A DNA stretch of 7,561 bases from Oscillospiraceae bacterium. GTDB taxonomy: Bacteria; Bacillota; Clostridia; Oscillospirales; Oscillospiraceae. The notes under the pieces are model-generated. The model worked only from the letters and a program-made list of their open reading frames with translations. It made no database searches and was not told the DNA's origin. Shown here piece by piece: positions 1 through 7,202 of the stretch. The translations under genes and the position numbers were made by a program. Where the stretch lies: the NCBI GenBank assembly GCA_009785655.1, contig WQVW01000071.1, positions 1-7,561 on the forward strand, in the 5' to 3' direction. Numbering within the stretch: the stretch's first letter is position 1; the number at the start of each line of letters is the position of its first letter.

Positions 1-1032
1 CTCGCCCCGCCGAGTCGTGGGGAATTGCTTATCAAAGTCACCGCTTGCGGATTCTGCCATACTGACGAGCTGGTTCGTGCCCAGGCTCTCCCCGTCCCCC
101 TGCCCGTTGTGCTCGGCCATGAAGGCTGCGGCATTGTCGAGCGTGTCGGTGCAGAGGTCACGGAGTTCTCCCCCGGCGACAGAGTCTGCGTCTCATTCGG
201 TTACTGCGGTGTTTGTGAACGTTGCCGCACCGGATTGCCAACAATGTGCGATTCATTTGTACCGATCAACTTCGGCGGCGTTCAGGCGGACGGCACCTCT
301 CGCCTTTCGCGCGATGGAAAGCCAGTAGCAACCTTGTTCGGGCAATCGACATTTGCGACATACGCTGTTGTCAATGCCAGAAGTGCTGTCAAAGTCCCGG
401 ATGATATCCCGCTGGAGATCACAGGCCCGTTAGGGTGCGGGATTCAGACCGGCGCGGGTACGGTGCTGAATATGCTGAAACCCAGACCCGGGTCGTCAAT
501 CGCGGTGTTCGGCTGCGGCAGCGTTGGTCTAAGTGCTATCATGGCGGCAAAACTCGCCGGTTGCGGCATGATTATAGGTGTGGATCTTCTCCCGTCAAGG
601 CTTGACTTGGCAATGGAACTCGGTGCAACGCATGTAATCAACGGCGCGGACACGCCGGATATCCCGGCAGAGATTCGCAAGCTGACAGGGCTGGGCACGG
701 ATGCATCCATCGACACAACCGGAAAATCTGTGGGCACCCGCCTGGCATTGAATGCCGTCCGCCCCGGCGGTTCCGCATACGTCATCGGCGGCGGCGGGGA
801 TATGACCATCAACGTGGAAACAGAGCTGATGGCTGTGGGAAAATCGCTGATCGGCGGCGTTGAAGGCAATTCAAATCCGAAAGTTTTTATCCCCGAGCTG
901 ATGGAACACTATAGAGCCGGGCGATTCCCGTTTGATAAGATGATTACTTTTTACGACTTTGCGGATGCGGAATCGGCAATGCAAGACACAAAAAGCGGCA
1001 AAGCTGTGAAAGCGGTTTTGAAGATGACATGA
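1..1032 (+). CDS. Zinc-dependent alcohol dehydrogenase (MDR family, aryl-alcohol/XylB-like), 5' partial
   Basis: Medium-chain zinc alcohol dehydrogenase, which interconverts alcohols and aldehydes with NAD(H) in the cytoplasm. The frame is open to base 1 and the first visible residues (PPSRGELLIKV) are the conserved early strand of the family, so the true start, probably about 25 residues earlier, lies outside the window. The TTG at 25 is internal. Counting from base 1, catalytic-zinc ligands are C19 (in CGFCHTD), H40 (GHEG) and C146 (GCGIQTG). The structural zinc site is C69, C72, C75 and C83. The Rossmann loop is G171-C-G-S-V-G176, and D195 after the second strand favours NAD over NADP. Overall pattern resembles aryl/benzyl-alcohol dehydrogenases, but the substrate cannot be read from the sequence. 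All catalytic residues are present. It is convergent with the aldo/keto reductase, and its stop abuts a palindrome. Confidence 0.93.
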   Translation, partial: LAPPSRGELLIKVTACGFCHTDELVRAQALPVPLPVVLGHEGCGIVERVGAEVTEFSPGDRVCVSFGYCGVCERCRTGLPTMCDSFVPINFGGVQADGTSRLSRDGKPVATLFGQSTFATYAVVNARSAVKVPDDIPLEITGPLGCGIQTGAGTVLNMLKPRPGSSIAVFGCGSVGLSAIMAAKLAGCGMIIGVDLLPSRLDLAMELGATHVINGADTPDIPAEIRKLTGLGTDASIDTTGKSVGTRLALNAVRPGGSAYVIGGGGDMTINVETELMAVGKSLIGGVEGNSNPKVFIPELMEHYRAGRFPFDKMITFYDFADAESAMQDTKSGKAVKAVLKMT

Positions 1033-1062
1033 CAAACGGACGCGCCATGGCGCGTCCGTTTG
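1033..1062. terminator. Perfect 30-bp palindrome between convergent genes, probable bidirectional terminator
   Basis: A perfect inverted repeat begins on the base after the dehydrogenase stop codon and ends 15 bp before the reductase stop on the other strand. The two 15-base arms start CAAACGGACG and end CGTCCGTTTG, and the GC-rich core gives a very stable hairpin in either transcript. There is no long T-tract on either side; only the GTTTG arm end is U-rich. It is therefore a likely stop or 3'-end-protecting hairpin for both converging transcripts rather than a textbook intrinsic terminator. Confidence 0.6.
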
Positions 1063-1077
1063 AATATGGCGCTGTAT

Positions 1078-2088
1078 TTAGCCCATCACTTTTTGGAAAT
1101 CAGCCAGATTTTCCCGCAATAAGTTCGGCACATCCAGCCCATACGGACAATGCGCCTTACAATGCCCGCAGTCCACACAATCATTAATTGCGTTCATGCT
1201 GCCTTTCCACATGTCCGCACCCCATAGGGATTTCGGCGCGCGCTTGATCAACAGCGACATTCTGGCGCACATGGGTATCATAATGTTCGCGGGACACGGC
1301 AAGCAATATCCACAACCGCGGCAAAACTCGCCGCCGAGTTCTTTAACGTCCCGCTCAATCACACGCCGCATGGCATCATCCATTGAAGGCGGGGCAGTTT
1401 GATACGAAATGAATTCATCCAGCTCGTTCTCCCGCTGGATTCCCCAGATCGGTATCGTTGCGGGGAATTGCATCATAAACGCGTAAGCGGCGGCGGAATT
1501 AGTGATCAACCCGCCGGACAGTGCTTTCATCGCCAGAACGCCCATGTTTTTCGCCTCACACAGCCGGATAAACGTTGCTTCTTCATCCGTTGCCAGATAT
1601 GATATCGGAAATTGCAACGTCTCATACAGTCCCGATTCCACGGCCTCACGGGCAACGTCCATCCGGTGATTCGTTATCCCGATATGGCGGATCTTCCCCT
1701 GTTCTTTCGCCTGTAGCATCGCCTCATAAAGTCCCGATCCGTCGCCGGGTTTGGGGCAGAAGCTTGGGTTATGGAACTGATAGATGTCTATGTAATCCGT
1801 TTTCAGCAAGGTGAGTGACGTTGAAAGATGCACCCAGAATTCGTCCACATCCCGTGGCAATGTTTTGGTCGCGATGATGATTTTATCCCGGATATCGGAC
1901 AGCGCGAGGCCTATTTTCTCTTCGCTATCAGTGTATCCCCGCGCGGTGTCGAAGAAGGTGATTCCGTTATCATACGCTTTTTTCAAAAGGAATCCGGCCT
2001 CTGCCGCCTCAAGCCGCTGAATTGGCAACGCGCCGAACCCATTTTTATTCACGGTAATCCCGGTTGAGCCTAGTGTTACATAATCCAT
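1078..2088 (-). CDS. Aldo/keto reductase with C-terminal ferredoxin-type 4Fe-4S domain
   Basis: 336-residue cytoplasmic oxidoreductase. Residues 1-240 form an aldo/keto reductase barrel with the catalytic tetrad D47, Y52 (DTARGYTDSE), K75 (ATKT) and H106 (YQFHNP). The C-terminus carries two iron-sulfur motifs: C256-X2-C259-X2-C262-X2-C265-P, and C304-X2-C307-X2-C310-X3-C314-P, the latter a classic 4Fe-4S signature. This fusion is a known AKR subfamily in anaerobes. It suggests that electrons pass between a carbonyl or alcohol substrate and a ferredoxin-like partner, but the substrate is unknown. The ATG start is supported by AAGGAG (2097-2102) eight bases upstream and by a promoter further upstream. 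It is a single-gene unit, divergent from the lipoprotein and convergent with the alcohol dehydrogenase. No damage seen. Confidence 0.93.
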   Translation of the reverse strand: MDYVTLGSTGITVNKNGFGALPIQRLEAAEAGFLLKKAYDNGITFFDTARGYTDSEEKIGLALSDIRDKIIIATKTLPRDVDEFWVHLSTSLTLLKTDYIDIYQFHNPSFCPKPGDGSGLYEAMLQAKEQGKIRHIGITNHRMDVAREAVESGLYETLQFPISYLATDEEATFIRLCEAKNMGVLAMKALSGGLITNSAAAYAFMMQFPATIPIWGIQRENELDEFISYQTAPPSMDDAMRRVIERDVKELGGEFCRGCGYCLPCPANIMIPMCARMSLLIKRAPKSLWGADMWKGSMNAINDCVDCGHCKAHCPYGLDVPNLLRENLADFQKVMG

Positions 2089-2118
2089 AGTTGAATCTCC
2101 TTTTCAAGCTTTTATTTA

Positions 2119-2147
2119 ATTATACCAACAACCTTCAAAAATGCAAA
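2119..2147 (-). promoter_or_regulatory. Sigma-A-type promoter of the aldo/keto reductase
   Basis: Read on the minus strand: a -35 of TTTGCA (2142-2147, 4 of 6 consensus), a 17-bp spacer, and a perfect -10 of TATAAT (2119-2124). Transcription would start near 2112, giving a leader of about 24 nt that still includes the AAGGAG ribosome site. No operator-like repeat was seen around it. Confidence 0.65.
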
Positions 2148-2222
2148 GTATTTGGGGAACAAAAATGTACTAAACAGCGTCAAAGGCTATATATCTATAA
2201 AAATTTTTAGGAGGATGATGAA

Positions 2223-3290
2223 ATGAAAAAGACAATCGCAATCCTGCTCACCTCACTCATGGCAGTATTACTGCTTGCCTCATGCGCCGCAAATGATTCG
2301 GCAAATGATTCTCGGCGCGTCACGCTTGGTTTATATGGCGGAAGCTCTGCACCGGCAATGGCTCCAGCTCCAATGGAACCGATGGCTGACTTCGCCTTTG
2401 AGTTTGAGGACAACAGCGTTGCTTTCTCAACAGTAGAAATGGCAGCAAACAGCTATGCGGGAAGAGGGGGCGCGGTGCCAATTTCAGAACCCCTCCCCCC
2501 CGGTTCAGGCGGGTTCGGCGCGCCTGCCAGGCAGGGCAGTTTGGCTGAACGGATCATCTTCACGGTGTGGGCAGATATCGAGACACTTGATTTTGATGAG
2601 ACGATTGAAACTGTCCACACACTGTTGGCACTATACGGTGGGTTTATTGAAAGTTCGCATGTGGACGGCGTGGCTATTCGTCCGCCGAATTGGGGGCCGG
2701 TGCTCCGCACGGCCAGCTTCCACTTACGCATTCCCGTGGATCGCCTGGAGGCAGCAACCAGAGATTTACCCCAGGTCGGCAATGTCACATCCACCAGCAG
2801 GCATTCTGAAAATATCACGATGCAATTTTCAGATACCCAATCCCGTCTTGCATCCCTCAGAACCCAAGAAACCCGCCTGCTTGACATGATGGACAGAGCC
2901 TATACTGTGGAAGACTTGATACTGATTGAAGACCGGCTTTCCCATGTGCGCTCTGACATAGAATGGATGACTTCCAGACTGCAAAACTGGCAAAACCAAG
3001 TGGATTACAGCACCCTATCCCTGTTCATTCGCGAGGTTGAAGTGCTCACAGAAGATGAAGCTGATATGACATACTGGCAGCAGGTTGGCTACGGTCTGGA
3101 ATCTACCATGAGAAGCATCGGCAGATTCTTTATGAACGCATTCCGTTGGCTAATCACCAATTTGCCGATCATCGCGATTGTCGTGGCGATTACTGCGGCT
3201 GTTATAATCATCGCTGTCAAATCCATCCGCCGCATGATAAAGAAGCGAGCGGTTAAAAAATCGCCGCCGGAAACACCGCCGGAAGTGTAA
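2223..3290 (+). CDS. DUF4349 domain lipoprotein with C-terminal membrane segment
   Basis: 355-residue exported protein. Residues 1-20 are a lipoprotein signal peptide (MKK, hydrophobic core, lipobox L18-A-S-C21), so C21 should be lipidated. Residues 22-107 are a low-complexity linker rich in Ala, Pro, Gly and Ser. Residues about 107-335 match the DUF4349 pattern: a strand/helix domain beginning RIIFTVWADIETLDFDET, a predicted coiled coil around 204-262 (SDTQSRLASLRTQE onward), a strand (DYSTLSLFI) and a hydrophobic segment at about 308-333. A basic tail (KKRAVKK) and a proline-rich end follow. The protein is probably held on the outer membrane face by both ends. Family function is not established. 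The ATG is supported by AGGAGG (2209-2214) eight bases upstream. The stop is followed in frame by TAA and TAG. Monocistronic, convergent with gap. Confidence 0.88.
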   Translation: MKKTIAILLTSLMAVLLLASCAANDSANDSRRVTLGLYGGSSAPAMAPAPMEPMADFAFEFEDNSVAFSTVEMAANSYAGRGGAVPISEPLPPGSGGFGAPARQGSLAERIIFTVWADIETLDFDETIETVHTLLALYGGFIESSHVDGVAIRPPNWGPVLRTASFHLRIPVDRLEAATRDLPQVGNVTSTSRHSENITMQFSDTQSRLASLRTQETRLLDMMDRAYTVEDLILIEDRLSHVRSDIEWMTSRLQNWQNQVDYSTLSLFIREVEVLTEDEADMTYWQQVGYGLESTMRSIGRFFMNAFRWLITNLPIIAIVVAITAAVIIIAVKSIRRMIKKRAVKKSPPETPPEV

Positions 3291-3304
3291 TAATAGACAG
3301 ATCC

Positions 3305-3339
3305 AAAAACAACGGGCGCACTTCAATAAGTGCGCCCGT
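3305..3339 (-). terminator. Intrinsic terminator of gap
   Basis: A 12-bp perfect stem (3312-3323 with 3328-3339, arm ACGGGCGCACTT) encloses a 4-base loop. Read on the minus strand it starts 13 bases after the gap stop and is followed by TGTTTTTGG, a proper U-tract. On the plus strand it also lies downstream of the lipoprotein gene but is followed by an A-run, so it is a weaker terminator in that direction. Confidence 0.85.
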
Positions 3340-3352
3340 AAAAAGCCGGAGA

Positions 3353-4375
<1,023 letters not shown>

Positions 4376-4377
4376 TC

Positions 4378-4405
4378 AAACGATTAATTAATTTATAGAT
4401 CGTTT
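4378..4405 (-). promoter_or_regulatory. Inverted repeat at the gap transcription start, candidate operator or leader hairpin
   Basis: AAACGAT (4378-4384) and ATCGTTT (4399-4405) are perfect inverted 7-mers separated by an AT-rich 14-bp spacer. They lie directly downstream of the gap -10 box, covering the expected start near 4401 and the first part of the leader. The position suits a repressor operator. The equally simple alternative is a hairpin in the 5' leader, or chance in AT-rich DNA. The cognate regulator is unknown. Confidence 0.35.
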
Positions 4406-4407
4406 CA

Positions 4408-4436
4408 ATTATACCCGTTTGTTTCTAAAAAATCAA
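4408..4436 (-). promoter_or_regulatory. Sigma-A-type promoter of gap
   Basis: Read on the minus strand: -35 TTGATT (4431-4436, 4 of 6 consensus), spacer of exactly 17 bp, and perfect -10 TATAAT (4408-4413). The predicted start is near 4401, about 44 nt upstream of the first ATG. This is a strong promoter, as expected for a glycolytic gene. Confidence 0.75.
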
Positions 4437-4483
4437 AAGAAAATGTGAATTTACCCATACAATAAATTAACTGTAAAAAAGTG

Positions 4484-4512
4484 TTGAATTTAGGTAATTT
4501 TTCTGGTAGAAT
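4484..4512 (+). promoter_or_regulatory. Sigma-A-type promoter of the kinase-like gene, perhaps also hemW
   Basis: -35 TTGAAT (4484-4489, 4 of 6 consensus), 17-bp spacer, and -10 TAGAAT (4507-4512, 5 of 6). The expected start is near 4519, which leaves a leader of roughly 134 nt before the GTG start. Together with the gap promoter, it accounts for the 295-bp region between these divergent genes. No known riboswitch was recognised in the leader. Confidence 0.65.
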
Positions 4513-4517
4513 CATAT

Positions 4518-4538
4518 GTTGATGATATGTTTATCAAC
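4518..4538 (+). repeat. Inverted repeat or stem-loop at the 5' end of the kinase-like transcript
   Basis: GTTGAT (4518-4523) and ATCAAC (4533-4538) are inverted. In RNA the stem extends to 8 pairs with one G-U, closing a 5-base loop (4526-4530). It coincides with the predicted transcription start, so it could be an operator half-site pair or a 5' mRNA-stabilising hairpin. No family could be assigned. Confidence 0.3.
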
Positions 4539-4637
4539 CACTGTGCTTTGTTAATATTTAGCGTGTATTTTATCATGTATTCTCCGCATATATAGAACAA
4601 CCGGAAACAACGGTAAGATCGACTCTTCTGAAAGGCT

Positions 4638-4643
4638 GGGAGG
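4638..4643 (+). promoter_or_regulatory. Ribosome binding site fixing a GTG start
   Basis: GGGAGG lies nine bases upstream of the GTG at 4653. An in-frame TGA at 4629-4631 rules out any earlier start, and the next in-frame ATG is 11 codons in and has no comparable site. Confidence 0.8.
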
Positions 4644-4652
4644 TCGCGCTAC

Positions 4653-5735
4653 GTGATAACAGAAAAATTTGACGCATTGTTCGGCATGTATAGTGAGCCA
4701 ATCCTCGCCATAAGCGGGAATGAGTTTGTCTACTATAACAATGCGGCCGGCAAGTTCTTGCCGAATATAGCTCAATTACAACCCAGTGATGTTTTCCCTG
4801 CCGGGATTCTGGATGCGGAGTCCGACAGCTTTATAGGTGAGCTTGATATTGTTGGCAATCGATCCACTTTTTCCGCCGCACGGTTTGAGGGATACAGAAT
4901 TTTCAGTTTACTTTCCGTTGCCGAAAGCGCGGAAAAAATTGACGCCGCCGCGTTCTCTGCGTTGAGCCTTGAGATGAAAAATTATCTGGCGGTATTGCGT
5001 CTGGCAGCAAACACTGTTTTGCCCTATATCGAAAACACCGGTGATGAACAGTTGAAAATGCATGCTGCAATGATTAACCGCAGTTATTTTAACATCCTTC
5101 GCCTCACCTCGAACATAGAGATGCTAAGTGCTGAGTTTAGCACCACTCCCCTGCGGCGACGCCGCTTTGATCTGGCAAATACAGTACGCAGCCTTGTAGA
5201 TGCCTGTTCACATCTTGTGAAAGACAGCCACGTCAGTATCAGCTTCAACTCTGTTGAAGAAAGCATCCTTATCTTCGCCGATAGAGATAAAATTGAACAA
5301 ATGTTGTTAAACATGATATCAAACAGCCTTATTAGTCTTGAAGAAGACGGAACGATCACCGTTTCCATCGAATTAACGAAAGACAGCACGATAATCACTG
5401 TCCGCGACTCTGGCAACGGCATCTCTGACGATGTGAAAGCAAGCGCATGGAATAGGTACGAAACGCCGCGAACCCTCACCGACACCAAAGGCGGGGCGGG
5501 CTTCGGCATGGCGGTGATTTCACAGATCGCAAGGTTGCACGGCGGCAGTGTGTTTTTTGAAAGCCGCAAAGGCGAAGGAACCACAGTTGCCGCATCAATA
5601 CCGCTTGATAATGACGGCAATCTGCACGTCAGCGACAAAATTGACGTCTATCAAAGTCGCGGCATTTCGCCGTTTCTCATCGGATTGTCCACTGTTCTGG
5701 CATACGATAAATTTAAGCAGAAATATATGGACTAA
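4653..5735 (+). CDS. Soluble PAS/histidine-kinase-like protein lacking the phospho-accepting His
   Basis: 360 residues, no membrane segment, so cytoplasmic. Residues 5-90 look like a PAS sensor domain (FDALFGMYSEPILAISGNEFV). Residues 98-165 correspond to the dimerisation/phosphotransfer helices. The HATPase_c domain (about 172-318) has an N-box with N220 and N224 (LLNMISNSL), a G1 box D252-S-G-N-G-I and a G2 box GGAGFGM (280-286), so ATP binding looks intact. The H-box reads LSLEMKNYLA where active kinases have LSHEMKNPLA: L106 (CTT, 4968-4970) stands in place of the His. A tail of about 42 residues follows the ATPase domain. No response regulator is adjacent. It may act as a pseudokinase, scaffold or ATPase, or modify a partner by another route; all of these are inference. 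GTG start with a strong ribosome site; hemW follows after 62 bp. Confidence 0.88.
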   Translation: MITEKFDALFGMYSEPILAISGNEFVYYNNAAGKFLPNIAQLQPSDVFPAGILDAESDSFIGELDIVGNRSTFSAARFEGYRIFSLLSVAESAEKIDAAAFSALSLEMKNYLAVLRLAANTVLPYIENTGDEQLKMHAAMINRSYFNILRLTSNIEMLSAEFSTTPLRRRRFDLANTVRSLVDACSHLVKDSHVSISFNSVEESILIFADRDKIEQMLLNMISNSLISLEEDGTITVSIELTKDSTIITVRDSGNGISDDVKASAWNRYETPRTLTDTKGGAGFGMAVISQIARLHGGSVFFESRKGEGTTVAASIPLDNDGNLHVSDKIDVYQSRGISPFLIGLSTVLAYDKFKQKYMD

Positions 5736-5750
5736 TTATGTTACGCACCA

Positions 5751-5773
5751 CGCAAAGCAATTTTTAATTTGCG
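5751..5773 (+). terminator. Weak hairpin between the kinase-like gene and hemW
   Basis: CGCAAA (5751-5756) and TTTGCG (5768-5773) form a 6-bp stem with an 11-base AT-rich loop, followed by ATTATTATATTT. It could attenuate transcription into hemW or mark an RNA processing point. The stem is short and the tail is not a clean U-run, so full termination is doubtful. Confidence 0.25.
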
Positions 5774-5797
5774 ATTATTATATTTAAGGATGAAACT

Positions 5798-7060
5798 ATG
5801 GATAAGCGTGTCGGAATATATATACACATTCCGTTTTGCGCAAGCAAATGCGCGTACTGCAATTTCTACTCACTGGCCAACGGGGATCGCTGGATGGCTG
5901 ATTTTCAATCTGCCATCTTACGGCATATCAAAGAGTATTCGCCGCAGCTTGACGGATATCTTATAGATACCGTATACTTCGGCGGCGGAACGCCCAGCTA
6001 TTACGGCACTGGTCGGCTTATCAGCATCTTCAATGCGTTGAAAAAACATGGCCATGTGCTTTTAAATGCGGAAGTGACTGCTGAGGTCAATCCTGGCAGC
6101 ATAACGAAAGACGACCTGATACGACTTAGACGCGCTGGATTTAACAGGCTGTCAATCGGCGTGCAGTCGGCCAGTGACACAACGTTAAAAAAGCTCGACC
6201 GACAGCACACCTTTCAAGACGCGGAGGACACAGTCACCAACGCGCGCCTGGCAGGTTTTACAAACATCAGTATTGATATCATCTACGGCCTGCCGTCACA
6301 GGATAAAGATAACTGGGCAGAAACCATTACACGGGTTGCCGCCCTGAAGCCGGAGCATATCTCCTGCTACGGACTGAAAATTGAAGAAGGCACGCCGCTG
6401 TATATTCTGAAAGACTCCCCCTTTATACCGGACGACGATAAGCAAGCCGACATGTATCTGTTTGCTGTTGAAATGCTCTCTCGCTTTGGCTATCGCCAGT
6501 ATGAAATATCGAATTTCGCGCGGAGAGGATATGAATCAAAGCATAATCTGAAATACTGGCTCGGGCATGAGTATATTGGCTTCGGCCCGGCGGCGCATTC
6601 GTATATCGGGCAATGCAGATACAGCTTTGTGGATGATCTTGAAAAATATATCGAATGCGTAGCCTCAGACCAGCAGACTATCGTTGAATACAGTGAGGAG
6701 ATGTCAGACTTTGAGAAGGCCGGTGAATATCTTATGCTCCGGTTGCGTACTGTCCACGGTATTTCGGAAAAGGAATATTATGATATCTATAAACTAAAGA
6801 TGGATTTGGTCTTAGATCTTTTGCGCAAATACGAGGACAGCGGATGGGCAGTTTTCAAAGATGGCCGCTGGCGATTCACCCCAAAGGGCTTTTTGCTCTC
6901 AAATACGTTGATCGGTGATTTGCTTGAAGCGCAGACCCAACAGCGTACACAAGTCAGCAAGCCCTGGCAATCTCAGACAAGTGCTGAGGACAGTCAGATC
7001 ACCTTGTTCGAGAAGCGTACCGTCTCTTCTGGGTTGTTTGGCGGCAAATACAATCATTAA
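5798..7060 (+). CDS. hemW: Radical SAM family heme chaperone HemW (HemN-like)
   Basis: 420-residue cytoplasmic radical SAM protein; HemW-type proteins bind heme and are thought to deliver it to target proteins. The cluster motif is C14-X3-C18-X2-C21 in IPFCASKCAYCNFYS, with N-F after the last Cys instead of the further Cys seen in true HemN oxidases, which supports HemW. Also seen: GGGTPS (62-67), VNPG (98-101), the SIGVQS strand (119-124), D160-II-YGLP, the HemN/HemW C-domain signature KHNLKYW (248-254) with GFGPAAHSY, and the end of the family fold FTPKGFLLSNTLIGDLL (360-376). About 43 residues rich in Gln, Ser and Thr extend beyond the usual end. Start ATG is supported by AAGGA (5786-5790), seven bases upstream. 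It probably shares the kinase-like gene's transcript. The common lepA/hrcA neighbours are absent here. Confidence 0.93.
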   Translation: MDKRVGIYIHIPFCASKCAYCNFYSLANGDRWMADFQSAILRHIKEYSPQLDGYLIDTVYFGGGTPSYYGTGRLISIFNALKKHGHVLLNAEVTAEVNPGSITKDDLIRLRRAGFNRLSIGVQSASDTTLKKLDRQHTFQDAEDTVTNARLAGFTNISIDIIYGLPSQDKDNWAETITRVAALKPEHISCYGLKIEEGTPLYILKDSPFIPDDDKQADMYLFAVEMLSRFGYRQYEISNFARRGYESKHNLKYWLGHEYIGFGPAAHSYIGQCRYSFVDDLEKYIECVASDQQTIVEYSEEMSDFEKAGEYLMLRLRTVHGISEKEYYDIYKLKMDLVLDLLRKYEDSGWAVFKDGRWRFTPKGFLLSNTLIGDLLEAQTQQRTQVSKPWQSQTSAEDSQITLFEKRTVSSGLFGGKYNH

Positions 7061-7114
7061 CAGCTTCATAAAAGAAGTTACATAAATTGTAGTAAAGCGT
7101 AATAGAAATGTAAT

Positions 7115-7143
7115 TTGAAATTTTTCGCGTACTGTTGTATTAT
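7115..7143 (+). promoter_or_regulatory. Sigma-A-type promoter of the right-edge membrane protein gene
   Basis: -35 TTGAAA (7115-7120, 5 of 6 consensus), 17-bp spacer, and -10 TATTAT (7138-7143, 5 of 6). The expected start is near 7150, giving a leader of about 50 nt. This is among the best promoters in the window and indicates that the last gene is transcribed independently of hemW. Confidence 0.7.
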
Positions 7144-7190
7144 ATTCTCATGGATTTGTGCAATATAAATAACATGCGCCGGTCTTAAAG

Positions 7191-7202
7191 AAGGATGTGA
7201 TC
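7191..7202 (+). promoter_or_regulatory. Extended Shine-Dalgarno sequence that questions the start of the last gene
   Basis: AAGGATGTGATC matches 11 of 12 bases of the full 16S-tail complement AAGGAGGTGATC. If it pairs as a ribosome site, the GTG at 7197 lies inside the pairing region and is too close (2 nt from AAGG) to be the start it serves. Normal spacing of about 8 nt points to the codon at 7206-7208, which is ATC. Confidence 0.5.

Noticed and set aside
444..869. 141-codon minus-strand open frame inside the alcohol dehydrogenase
   Set aside because: Antisense shadow of a GC-rich conserved gene; composition and sequence do not resemble a real protein.
25..1032. TTG at 25 as the real start of the alcohol dehydrogenase
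   Set aside because: The frame stays open to base 1 and codes for conserved family residues before it, and there is no ribosome site; the gene is simply cut by the window edge.
2150..2208. Promoter for the lipoprotein gene
   Set aside because: AT-rich stretches such as TATATA (2188-2193) and TATAAA (2196-2201) are present, but none has a credible -35 at 16-18 bp, so no site can be named.
2455..2889. 144-codon open frames on both strands inside the lipoprotein gene
   Set aside because: They lie out of frame within a well-supported gene, have no ribosome site, and show no recognisable domain.
4519..4652. Riboswitch ahead of the kinase-like gene
   Set aside because: Only a simple stem-loop is visible; no conserved core of a known class was recognised.
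5084..5638. 184-codon minus-strand open frame inside the kinase-like gene
   Set aside because: Antisense shadow of the ATPase domain with no ribosome site or recognisable motif.
5798..7060. Oxygen-independent coproporphyrinogen III oxidase (HemN)
   Set aside because: The fourth Cys of the HemN CX3CX2CXC motif is absent and the length and C-domain signature fit HemW instead.
7062..7079. Terminator after hemW
   Set aside because: AGCTTC/GAAGTT can form a 6-pair stem with a G-U, but there is no U-tract after it and the stem is weak.
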